From an uncultured Oscillospiraceae bacterium (GTDB lineage: Bacteria; Bacillota_A; Clostridia; Oscillospirales; Oscillospiraceae), in contig CAJUAW010000011.1 of the NCBI GenBank assembly GCA_910584605.1, forward strand, positions 1-39,851: a DNA stretch of 39,851 nucleotides, read 5' to 3'. The translations under genes and the position numbers were made by a program. Below the pieces are notes generated by a model, which was given only the letters and a program-made list of their open reading frames with translations, searched no databases and had not been told where the DNA came from. Shown here piece after piece: positions 30,365 through 37,535 of the stretch. Positions within the stretch are counted from its first letter, which is position 1. Every line of letters starts with the position of its first letter.

Positions 30365-31864
30365 ATGACGATCCTTGAAATGAACCATGTATCCAAGGCC
30401 TTCGGCGGGTCCCAGGCCCTGTCTGACATCCACCTGTCGGTGGAGGAGGGGGAGATCCACGCCCTGCTGGGGGAAAATGGGGCGGGCAAATCCACCCTGA
30501 TGAACATCCTCACCGGGGTGATCCCGGCGGACGCCGGTACCATCACCTTCGACGGAAAGGACTACCCCACCCCCACCATCCAGCAGATGGAGGCGGCGGG
30601 CATCGCCTTTGTCCACCAGGAGCTGAACGTGATCAACGACCTGACCGTGGCCGACAACATCTTCCTGTGCCGGGAGCTGACCCGGTTCGGCCTGCTGCGG
30701 CAGCGGGAGCAGGTGGCCCGGGCCAGGCAGCTGTTCCAGGACCTGGGGGTGGACATTGAACCCACCGCTATGGTGTCCGAGCTGAAAACCAGCGAGAAGC
30801 AGCTGCTGGAGATCTGCCGCGCCCTCTACGCCGACGCCAAGCTGCTGATCCTGGACGAACCCACCACGGCCCTGTCCAACAACGAGATCGACCACCTGTT
30901 TGAGATTCTGAAAAAATTGAAATCACAGGGGAAATCCTTCCTTTTCATCTCCCACAAGATGCCGGAAATCTTTTCCATCGCTGACCGGTACACCGTGCTT
31001 CGGAATGGAGAGTTCATTTCCTCCGGATATATAAAGGACACCAGCCCCCACGAGATCACCTCCGCCATGGTGGGCAGCCAGTATGTGGACGAGGACGTGT
31101 ATGTCCCCCGGGCGCTGGGAGAGACGGTGCTGGAGCTGAAACACTACACCGGCCAGGGCTTTTCCGGCGTGGACCTGACGGTGAAGCGGGGAGAGATCGT
31201 GGCCTTCACCGGTCTGGCGGGCTGCGGAGCCAGCGAGCTGATGCAGACCATGTTCGGCGCCCTCCCCGCCGGGGGCGGGACCATGCGGGTCAACGGCCGT
31301 CCCATGGGCGGCAGCATCGTCCGGTTCATGAAGCACGGGGTGGCCATGCTCCCCGCCAACCGGAAGGAGAATTCGGTGGTGCCCGACATGAGCATCCTGG
31401 AAAATTTCTACCTGGCCGAGCACGAGCTGTCGGGAAAGCAGCCCTTCATCCGCCGTCCGGAGGAGGAGCGGCGCTACCAGGCCCAGAAGGAGAGCCTGCA
31501 CATCAAAGCCGGGGACAGCGGCGAGAGCATCCTGTCCCTGTCCGGCGGGAACCAGCAGAAGGTCTTCCTGGCCCGGTGGCTGAACACCGGGGCGGACGTG
31601 CTCCTCTTCGACAACCCCACCCAGGGGGTGGACGTAGGGGCCAAGGAGGAGATCTACCGCCTGATCCTCAGCTTTGCCGAGGCGGGCAAAACCGTCATCA
31701 TCAACACTCTGGAGATCCCCGAGATCCAAAAGGTGGCCGACCGCTGCGTGGTGTTCTACGAGGGGCGCATTGTGAAAACCTTCCCCCACGATCAGGTCAA
31801 CGAGCAGGACGTGATGCTCTACTCCACCAATGCGGTCAAGACCAGTGAGGAGGCAAAATCATGA
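30365..31864 (+). CDS. sugar ABC transporter ATP-binding protein (RbsA/MglA type)
   Basis: 499 residues with two ABC modules. First: Walker A GENGAGKS (36-43), Q loop FVHQELNVI, signature region VSELKTSEKQLLEICRAL (degenerate, as usual in this family), Walker B LLILDEPTTAL. Second: the characteristic degenerate P-loop GLAGCGASELMQ, an intact signature LSGGNQQKVFLARWL and Walker B LLFDNPTQGVDVGAKEEIYR, where the catalytic Glu seen in RbsA (DEPTRGID) is Asn. It drives uptake with the permease encoded downstream, whose start overlaps its stop (ATGA). The start is ATG 30365 behind GGGAGAG. Confidence 0.94.
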   Translation: MTILEMNHVSKAFGGSQALSDIHLSVEEGEIHALLGENGAGKSTLMNILTGVIPADAGTITFDGKDYPTPTIQQMEAAGIAFVHQELNVINDLTVADNIFLCRELTRFGLLRQREQVARARQLFQDLGVDIEPTAMVSELKTSEKQLLEICRALYADAKLLILDEPTTALSNNEIDHLFEILKKLKSQGKSFLFISHKMPEIFSIADRYTVLRNGEFISSGYIKDTSPHEITSAMVGSQYVDEDVYVPRALGETVLELKHYTGQGFSGVDLTVKRGEIVAFTGLAGCGASELMQTMFGALPAGGGTMRVNGRPMGGSIVRFMKHGVAMLPANRKENSVVPDMSILENFYLAEHELSGKQPFIRRPEEERRYQAQKESLHIKAGDSGESILSLSGGNQQKVFLARWLNTGADVLLFDNPTQGVDVGAKEEIYRLILSFAEAGKTVIINTLEIPEIQKVADRCVVFYEGRIVKTFPHDQVNEQDVMLYSTNAVKTSEEAKS

Positions 31865-32946
31865 AAAACGAGAAAAAGGGCCTGGGCGGCTCACTGGGCA
31901 GGGTCTGGTCCCAGTACAGCTTCATCTTTGTGCTGTTCATCATCATGATCGGCTACGCCCTGACCATCCACTCCAACGGCAACTCCTTCAAATGGAGCCA
32001 CATCGCCGCCATCCTCTCCAGCCAGAACACTGTCATCGTGGGCACCATCGCCCTTGGCATGGCCTTCGTCATCATCACCGGCCAGATTGACCTGTCGGTG
32101 GGCTCCCAGCTGGTGCTGTGCACCGGCGTGACCATCATCGTCTTCAACACCACCAACTCCATCCTGCTCATGGCCCTGGCCGCCGTCATCACCGGCGCGC
32201 TGTGCGGGGCGGTGAACGGCCTGCTGGTGGGCTTTGGCAAAATGCCCCCCTTTGTGGTCACCCTGGGCACCATGCTCATCTACCGCTCCCTCACCCTGTC
32301 GGTGGTGCGGAAGATCGATCCGGCCATCAGCGGCTCCTCCTCCAGCCAGTTCGCCATGCTCAGCGACAACAGCCGGTATGAGTTCCTGCGCATGAAGTTC
32401 GGCACCGGCAAGCTGGCCATCGGCGGCTTCTCCATCCCCTACATCACCTTCGTCTTCCTGCTGATGGCAGTCCTGTTCATCGTCATCTCCAAGAAAACCA
32501 AGTACGGAAAGACCATCTACGCCGTGGGTTCCAACGAGAAGAGCGCCCGGCTGGCGGGCATCAACGTCACCTGGGTGAAAATTTCCGTCTTCATCCTCAC
32601 CGGCATCTGCGTGGGAGTGGCCAGCATGCTCCAGGCCTGCAAGATCGGCAACGTCACCCCCGCCTCCTCCGGCGTCAGCTACGAGATGTACGCCATCGCC
32701 TCGGTGGTGCTGGCCGGTGTGAGCATGGCGGGCGGCAAGGGCAATATGGTGGGCGTGATCTTCGGCGCCCTGTCCTATACCACCATCAACTTCATCATCG
32801 TCTCCATTCCCGGCCTCAGCGTGGACATTCAGGACACCTTCCAGGGTCTGGTGCTCATCGTGGTCATCCTGGTCCAGACGGTGGGTCCGGTGATGAAAGA
32901 GAACCTGCAGCGGGCCAAAATGCGCCAGCTGGCAGAGAAGGCGTAA
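31861..32946 (+). CDS. sugar ABC transporter permease (RbsC/MglC type)
   Basis: 361 residues with eight to ten hydrophobic segments, of the BPD_transp_2 family. Typical are GTIALGMAFVIITGQIDLSV (the family's G-x-D-L-S loop), GFGKMPPFVVTLGTMLIYRS, YGKTIYAVGSNEKSARLAGI (the EAA-like cytoplasmic loop that docks on the ATPase) and ASVVLAGVSMAGGKGNMVG. It probably works as a homodimer with the double ATPase. The start is ATG 31861, overlapping the ATPase stop by 4 bases; it stops 12 bases before the next dehydrogenase gene. Confidence 0.93.
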   Translation: MKNEKKGLGGSLGRVWSQYSFIFVLFIIMIGYALTIHSNGNSFKWSHIAAILSSQNTVIVGTIALGMAFVIITGQIDLSVGSQLVLCTGVTIIVFNTTNSILLMALAAVITGALCGAVNGLLVGFGKMPPFVVTLGTMLIYRSLTLSVVRKIDPAISGSSSSQFAMLSDNSRYEFLRMKFGTGKLAIGGFSIPYITFVFLLMAVLFIVISKKTKYGKTIYAVGSNEKSARLAGINVTWVKISVFILTGICVGVASMLQACKIGNVTPASSGVSYEMYAIASVVLAGVSMAGGKGNMVGVIFGALSYTTINFIIVSIPGLSVDIQDTFQGLVLIVVILVQTVGPVMKENLQRAKMRQLAEKA

Positions 32947-32958
32947 GGGGGCGGGACC

Positions 32959-33987
32959 ATGCTTACCATCGCCTGCATCGGCTTTGGCGTCAGCGTGCGG
33001 GAGTACCACCTGCCCTATGTGGAGGGCCGGGAGGACGTTCGGGTGAAATACATCTTCCGCCGGGAGGAGGACATCCCCCAGTTTGCCGGGTACGAACCCT
33101 TCTACCCCGAGCTGACCTTCACCAGCAACCTGGACCGGGTGCTGGCCGACCCGGAGATCGATCTGGTGGTGGTCAGCGCCCCGGACCGGTTCCACGTGCC
33201 CTACGCCAAACAGATTTTAACCGCCGGAAAACACGCTCTGGTGGAAAAGCCCTTCGCCCCCACGGCGGCCCAGGCCCGGGAGGTCTTCGCTCTGGCCAAC
33301 GAGAAGGGGCTGGTGTGCATGCCTAACCAGAACCGCCGGTTTGACGCCGACTTCCTGGCCGTCCAGGAGGTGGTCCGGAGCGGCAAGCTGGGCCAGCTGG
33401 TGCGGCTGGAGAGCCACTACGACTACTTCCGCCCCAACGGCTGGTACGACCACCTGGGCACCCTGTACAACCTGGCGGTCCACCAGATCGACCAGATCAT
33501 CAGCCTGCTGGGGATGCCGGAGAGGACCCGCTTCGACGTGCGCTCCATCCACCACCCCGGCATTGGGGACGACTACTACGACCTGGAGTTTTTCTACGGA
33601 AGCTGCAAAGCCTCGGTCAACACCAGCATGTGCGTTCAGATCGACTACCCCCGCTTCACCCTCCACGGCACGAACGGCAGCTTTACCCTGCCCCCGGTGA
33701 TCCACAACTCGGGAAAGGCCAAACCGGTGGGACGGCATCAGATCAGCACCGCCCCCGCTCCCCGGGACCGGTGGGGCACCCTGGTCTACCGGGACGGGGC
33801 GGGCCAGCCGGTAACCGAGGCGGTCCCTGTGGGCTGCGCCCACTACGAACGCATCTACGACAGCCTGATCGCTGCCATTGAGCACGGCGGGGAAAAATGC
33901 GTCCGGGACGAGGAGGTCATCCGCGTCCTGGAGATCCTGGAAGAGGCCACTGCGGAGGCCAAATCCCATGGAGGGGAACCGAAATGA
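32959..33987 (+). CDS. Gfo/Idh/MocA family oxidoreductase (second of three)
   Basis: 342 residues that begin MLTIACIGFGVSVREYHLPY, with LVEKPFAPTAAQAR (Glu-Lys-Pro) and the C-terminal motif LYNLAVHQIDQIISLLG. It resembles the YdgJ/IolX type, where the Asn of LYN is normally Asp (LYDLG-x-H), so the catalytic dyad is altered. It starts at ATG 32959, 12 bases after the permease with GGGGGCGGG upstream, and its stop overlaps the next gene (ATGA). Expected to act on a sugar, keto-sugar or cyclitol delivered by the transporter. Confidence 0.9.
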   Translation: MLTIACIGFGVSVREYHLPYVEGREDVRVKYIFRREEDIPQFAGYEPFYPELTFTSNLDRVLADPEIDLVVVSAPDRFHVPYAKQILTAGKHALVEKPFAPTAAQAREVFALANEKGLVCMPNQNRRFDADFLAVQEVVRSGKLGQLVRLESHYDYFRPNGWYDHLGTLYNLAVHQIDQIISLLGMPERTRFDVRSIHHPGIGDDYYDLEFFYGSCKASVNTSMCVQIDYPRFTLHGTNGSFTLPPVIHNSGKAKPVGRHQISTAPAPRDRWGTLVYRDGAGQPVTEAVPVGCAHYERIYDSLIAAIEHGGEKCVRDEEVIRVLEILEEATAEAKSHGGEPK

Positions 33988-34973
33988 ATGAAATTCGTCT
34001 GGGTACCATCGGCTCCGGGATGATCGTCCGGGAAATCCTGGACGGCGTACAGCAGACCGAGGGAATCCATTTGGAGGCAGTCTATTCCCGCTCCCAGGCA
34101 TCGGGGCAGGAGCTGGCCGGCGCCTACGGCGCGAAAACCGTCCACACCAACCTGGACGCCTTCCTGAAGGACAAAAGCGTCGATGTGGTGTACATCGCCT
34201 CCCCCAACCTGCTCCACTACGAGCAGACCAAGGCAGCTCTGCTGGCCGGGAAGCATGTCATCTGCGAGAAGCCCTTCTGCACCCGGGGAGACCAGGCACG
34301 GGAGCTGGTGGAGCTGGCAAAGGAGCGGCGGCAGTTTCTCATCGAGGCCGTCCCCACCACCTTCCTGCCCAACTACCCGCCCCTGCGGGAGAGCCTGACC
34401 AGGATCGGCCAGGTAAAGCTGGTGCTGGGCAACTACACCCAGTACAGCGCCCGCTACGAAAGGCTGCTGGCCGGGGAGGTCCCCAACGTCTTCAACCCCG
34501 CCTTCGCGGGCGGCTGTCTGATGGACATCAACTACTACAACGTGTACCTGACCATCGCCCTCTTCGGCAGGCCGCAGGCGGCGGTCTACCACCCCAACCG
34601 CTTCGCCAACGGAGCGGACACCTCTGGGGTGGTGCTGATGGAGTACCCCGGCTTCACCGCCTCCCTGGCCGGGGCGAAGGACGTCCAAGGTGTCAGCTCC
34701 TATCAGATCGAGGGAGAACAGGGGTACATCCACATCCACAACGGCAGCAACGGCCTGGCCCGGCTCCAGGTGGTGACCCGGGAGGGCGAGGAGGTAATCG
34801 ACCGCCAGCCCAACCCCAACCGTTGGTTCTACGAGGTGCAAGCCATCACCGGTCTGATCCGCTCCGGCGACTGCGATACGGCCTACAGCCAGCTGGACAT
34901 CACTGTAGACACGGTGGAGGCGGTGGAGCAGGCCCGGCTGGGGGCGGGGCTCCGCTTTCCCGGTGACCGGTGA
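33984..34973 (+). CDS. Gfo/Idh/MocA family oxidoreductase (third of three)
   Basis: 329 residues that begin MNEIRLGTIGSGMIVREILD, with ICEKPFCTRGDQAR and, in the catalytic helix, GGCLMDINYYNVYLTIALFG: the Asp is kept but the usual His is replaced by an aromatic/Asn run. This is the look of the oxidoreductase group that often accompanies, but may not duplicate, the canonical dehydrogenase. The start is ATG 33984, with GGAGGGG upstream and a 4-base overlap with the preceding stop; a frame to 33897 only re-reads the previous gene. Last gene of the operon, followed by a strong terminator. Confidence 0.9.
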   Translation: MNEIRLGTIGSGMIVREILDGVQQTEGIHLEAVYSRSQASGQELAGAYGAKTVHTNLDAFLKDKSVDVVYIASPNLLHYEQTKAALLAGKHVICEKPFCTRGDQARELVELAKERRQFLIEAVPTTFLPNYPPLRESLTRIGQVKLVLGNYTQYSARYERLLAGEVPNVFNPAFAGGCLMDINYYNVYLTIALFGRPQAAVYHPNRFANGADTSGVVLMEYPGFTASLAGAKDVQGVSSYQIEGEQGYIHIHNGSNGLARLQVVTREGEEVIDRQPNPNRWFYEVQAITGLIRSGDCDTAYSQLDITVDTVEAVEQARLGAGLRFPGDR

Positions 34974-34975
34974 GG

Positions 34976-35015
34976 AAAAACGCGTCTGGAACGCTCATGT
35001 TCCAGGCGCGTTTTT
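34976..35015 (+). terminator. terminator of the sugar operon
   Basis: AAAAACGCG (34976-34984) pairs with CGCGTTTTT (35007-35015), and CTGGAAC (34986-34992) with GTTCCAG (34999-35005), through one T-G wobble, around GCTCAT. It begins 3 bases after the last dehydrogenase stop. Confidence 0.92.
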
Positions 35016-35052
35016 CATATGATTTGCTATCTAAAGGAACGGGAGTGCTGTA

Positions 35053-35604
35053 ATGATGGCAAAAAAACGGGAACACATCAAGATTTTCTTCATCGAAAAA
35101 AAGTGGTGGACGGCGGCAGCCTGCCTCTGTCTGGCGGCGGCAATGTTCTATGTGGTCAATTACCCTGCCGCCGTGGGGGCCTCCGCCGCCGCGCGGCAGC
35201 TGCCCATCTACTGCGTCCAACGGGACCAGAAGCTGGTGTCCATCAGCTTCGACGCCGCATGGGGCAACGAGGACACCCAGCAGCTCATCGATATTCTGGG
35301 GCAGTACAACGTCCCCGCCACCTTTTTCGTGGTGGGCGAGTGGGTGGATAAGTACCCCGAATCGGTGAAGGCCCTCTCCGACGCGGGCCACGAGGTGATG
35401 AACCACTCCAATACCCACGCCCATTACCCTCAGCTCTCCGCCGATGAGGTGGTGGCCGACCTGAACGCCTGCAATGACAAGATCGAACAGGTCACCGGCG
35501 TCCGGCCCACCCTGGTCCGCCTGCCCTACGGCGATTATGACGACAGCTCCATCAACGCGGTGCGCTCCATCGGCATGGAGCCCATCCAGTGGGATGTGGA
35601 TGGT
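35053..35604 (+). pseudogene. polysaccharide deacetylase, truncated by insertion
   Basis: The N terminus has a basic MMAKKREHIK, one transmembrane anchor (about 19-40) and the NodB/CE4 deacetylase core: SISFDAAWGNEDT (metal Asp), ATFFVVGEWVDKYPE, NHSNTHAHYPQLS (metal His pair), VRLPYGDYDDSS and PIQWDVD. After residue 183 the resemblance stops dead: the family's continuing SLDWKDL region, the GSIVLFHN strand and the C terminus (about 70-80 residues) are missing. The frame runs on without a stop to 36207 only because it reads antisense to the recombinase gene. The family N-acetyl-deacetylates peptidoglycan or surface glycan. The break abuts a serine recombinase gene, which suggests integration into this gene. 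Confidence 0.8.
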
Positions 35605-35725
35605 TCCCAAACCACTTCAAGCCCTGACCGCCTGGAAAAAGACGGCGCAGCAGCGCATCCCCTCCTTCATCCCTCTGTCGGGACTTGTTGGCACAGACGC
35701 CGGTTCCTCCGCGGGGGAGCCATAA
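35594..35725 (+). pseudogene. frame-shifted gene-like tail beyond the junction
   Basis: In the +1 frame relative to the deacetylase, right after the break, an open stretch encodes VPKPLQALTAWKKTAQQR, then IPSFIPLSGLVGTDAG, and stops with TAA at 35723-35725. Its composition is protein-like and it ends cleanly just before a hairpin. It may be the 3' end of an element gene that is completed only in the circular form, where both ends of the element are joined. No family is recognised. Confidence 0.3.
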
Positions 35726-35730
35726 CAAAG

Positions 35731-35765
35731 GACGCGGGACGAGGCAAAACGCCTCATCCCGCGTC
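35731..35765. terminator. hairpin after the recombinase gene
   Basis: GACGCGGGA (35731-35739) pairs with TCCCGCGTC (35757-35765), and GAGGC (35741-35745) with GCCTC (35751-35755), with one mismatch. It lies directly downstream of the recombinase stop and has only a weak U-run leftward. Confidence 0.6.
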
Positions 35766-37220
35766 TTATACGTTCCAAATGACAGCCGCAGTGTCCTGCT
35801 CCAGCCGGATCTCCTGGATAAACTGCGCCGCCACCAGCTTTTTCTCCTCAAAGCTCAGCGGCTCAAAACGCAGGCGCTTCCGTTCCAGCGTTCTGGCCCG
35901 CCCCTTTGCCTGCCGGTCCAGGAGCTCCTGGCGCTGCCGCTCCAGCTCCTGGATGGCGCGGTTGATGTACCCCATGGACAGGTCGCTGCTCTCCGCCAGC
36001 GCGTCGATCAGCCGGCCGATCTTCCGGTCGATGGCGGTCAGCTCATGGGCGGACTCCTGCCCGGTCTGCCCCGCCTCATCCGTCCCGGGGCACTCGCGCA
36101 GCAGCCGCTCCAGCTCCGCTGCCACCGCCGATTCCAGCTCCCGCAGGTCCACCCGGTTCGTGCTGTCGCACAGCCCCAGGTTGGAGCGGCCGCTGCAGAG
36201 CAGGTAGTATTTTTCCTTGTCCCGGTTGACCTTGATGCTGTAGCCGCACTTGGCGCACTTCATCAGTCCGGACAGCCAGGTGTGCCTGCCCCGTCCCGCA
36301 AAGCCCAGCTTGCGGCTGCGCTCCAGCTTGTACTGGCAGTCCAGCCACAGCCCCGAGGGGATCACTCCAAAATGGCTGGCCAGCGCAAACTGCTGGTCTT
36401 GCAGATCCTGATACTTTCCGGCACTGCGGTCCCGCTTGCCGGTGATCATCCCGGCGTGGAGGCCGTCGAAGGCTTCCAGCGGATTGGCAAAGCGCAGCCC
36501 CTTCGCTTTATAATAGAGGTAGACGTCCTCGTCCGCCATCACATACAGGGGACTGTGCAAAATGCGGGAGAGGGCCACATTGTCCCAGGTGGCCCGCTTG
36601 GGGGCGGGGACCCCCCTGGCATTCAAACCTCGGGCCACGCTGCCCAGCGAGGCGTCCGGGCCAAGGTAGGCGGAAAAGATCTCCTCCACGGCGGCCATAT
36701 GTTCGTTTGGGATCAGGGCGGGTGCCAACCGTCCGTCCGCACCGGGAAGGCGGCCGATGGAGAACCCGTAGGGGGCGGGCCCGCCCGGCCAGGAGCCCAG
36801 CTTCGCCCGCTGGTAATAGTTGTCCCGCACCCGCTCGGCGGTCGTCTCCCGCTCCAGCTGCGCGAACACCATGATGATGTTCAGCATCGCCCGCCCCATG
36901 GGGGTGGAGGTGTCAAAGGTCTCGTTGATGGAGATGAATTCCACCCCGTGCCGCTCCAGAATATCCCAGAGCCTGCCAAAATCGGCAATGGAACGGGACA
37001 GGCGGTCCAGCCGGTATACGACGATCTTCTGAATGAGGCCCTTTTCCACATCCTCCATCATCCGCTGAAATGCGGGGCGGTTGGTATTTTTTCCCGAAAA
37101 CCCCCGGTCCTGATACACCTGCACGTCCTCCCCGGCCTTACGGCTGCACAGGTCGATCTGCCCCTGAATGGAAAGGCTGTCCGCCTTGTCCACCGACTGA
37201 CGGGCATAGATGGCGTCCAA
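35766..37220 (-). CDS. large serine recombinase (integrase)
   Basis: 484 residues. The resolvase domain begins DAIYARQSVDKADSLSIQ with nucleophile Ser9; VYQDRGFSGKNTNRPAFQ, VYRLDRLSRSIADFG and AMLNIIMVFAQLERETTAER complete it (to about 140). Then come a recombinase domain (about 150-290), a Cys4 zinc ribbon (CAKCGYS, later C-x8-C) and a long coiled coil (about 390-460). This is the integrase type of phages, ICEs and TnpX-like transposons. The start is TTG at 37218-37220, fixed by AGGGG 6 bases upstream and by alignment of YARQS. It is transcribed toward the broken deacetylase gene. Confidence 0.94.
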   Translation of the reverse strand: MDAIYARQSVDKADSLSIQGQIDLCSRKAGEDVQVYQDRGFSGKNTNRPAFQRMMEDVEKGLIQKIVVYRLDRLSRSIADFGRLWDILERHGVEFISINETFDTSTPMGRAMLNIIMVFAQLERETTAERVRDNYYQRAKLGSWPGGPAPYGFSIGRLPGADGRLAPALIPNEHMAAVEEIFSAYLGPDASLGSVARGLNARGVPAPKRATWDNVALSRILHSPLYVMADEDVYLYYKAKGLRFANPLEAFDGLHAGMITGKRDRSAGKYQDLQDQQFALASHFGVIPSGLWLDCQYKLERSRKLGFAGRGRHTWLSGLMKCAKCGYSIKVNRDKEKYYLLCSGRSNLGLCDSTNRVDLRELESAVAAELERLLRECPGTDEAGQTGQESAHELTAIDRKIGRLIDALAESSDLSMGYINRAIQELERQRQELLDRQAKGRARTLERKRLRFEPLSFEEKKLVAAQFIQEIRLEQDTAAVIWNV

Positions 37221-37238
37221 GCCAGACCCCTCCCCTCC

Positions 37239-37409
37239 TTACGGCTGTTCCTCCTGGGGGGCCCGCCGCACCGGACGCCTGCGGCACAGGCCGTTCTCAT
37301 CCCAGCCCTGTCCCTGTAATTCCCGCAGGCAGCTGCAGTAGAGCCGGCGCAGCGCCTCCTCCCTCGCCTCTGGCGCCGCGCCGGCAGGGTGCGTGTGCTG
37401 AATATGCAA
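37239..37409 (-). CDS. small protein upstream of the recombinase, unknown
   Basis: A leftward frame with TAA overlapping the recombinase leader (stop at 37239-37241, 18 bases before the TTG start). The best start is TTG 37409 behind GGAGGG, giving 56 residues: LHIQHTHPAGAAPEAREEAL with a helix containing a Cys pair (LRRLYCSCLREL) and an Arg-rich tail (CRRRPVRRAPQEEQP). An ATG 11 codons earlier (37442) lacks a site. It might be an excisionase-like or regulatory partner of the recombinase judging by position, size and charge, but no helix-turn-helix is evident. Confidence 0.5.
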   Translation of the reverse strand: MHIQHTHPAGAAPEAREEALRRLYCSCLRELQGQGWDENGLCRRRPVRRAPQEEQP

Positions 37410-37486
37410 GGTCTGTCCCTCCTCACGCAAAGCTCCCTCCATCCTATGCGGCGGAGACAGCCGGATATGACCGCGGGACCCGCTCC

Positions 37487-37520
37487 AAAAAACGGGACAG
37501 CAGCGGCAAGCTGCTGTCCC
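37487..37520 (-). terminator. terminator of the S-layer-homology gene
   Basis: An 11-bp perfect stem (37494-37504 with 37510-37520), loop GGCAA, followed leftward by a run of six T (A at 37487-37492 on the given strand). It lies 16 bases after the stop of the surface protein gene. Confidence 0.9.
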
Positions 37521-37535
37521 CTGTTCTATGCGCCT

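Noticed and set aside
35605..36207. Continuation of the deacetylase frame for another 200 codons
   Set aside because: It runs antisense to the recombinase, is Ser/Arg-rich and has no deacetylase motifs; the open frame is accidental.
35685..37319. 544-codon rightward frame opposite the serine recombinase
   Set aside because: No motifs, Gln/His/Leu-rich shadow; the leftward frame has catalytic Ser, zinc ribbon and coiled coil.
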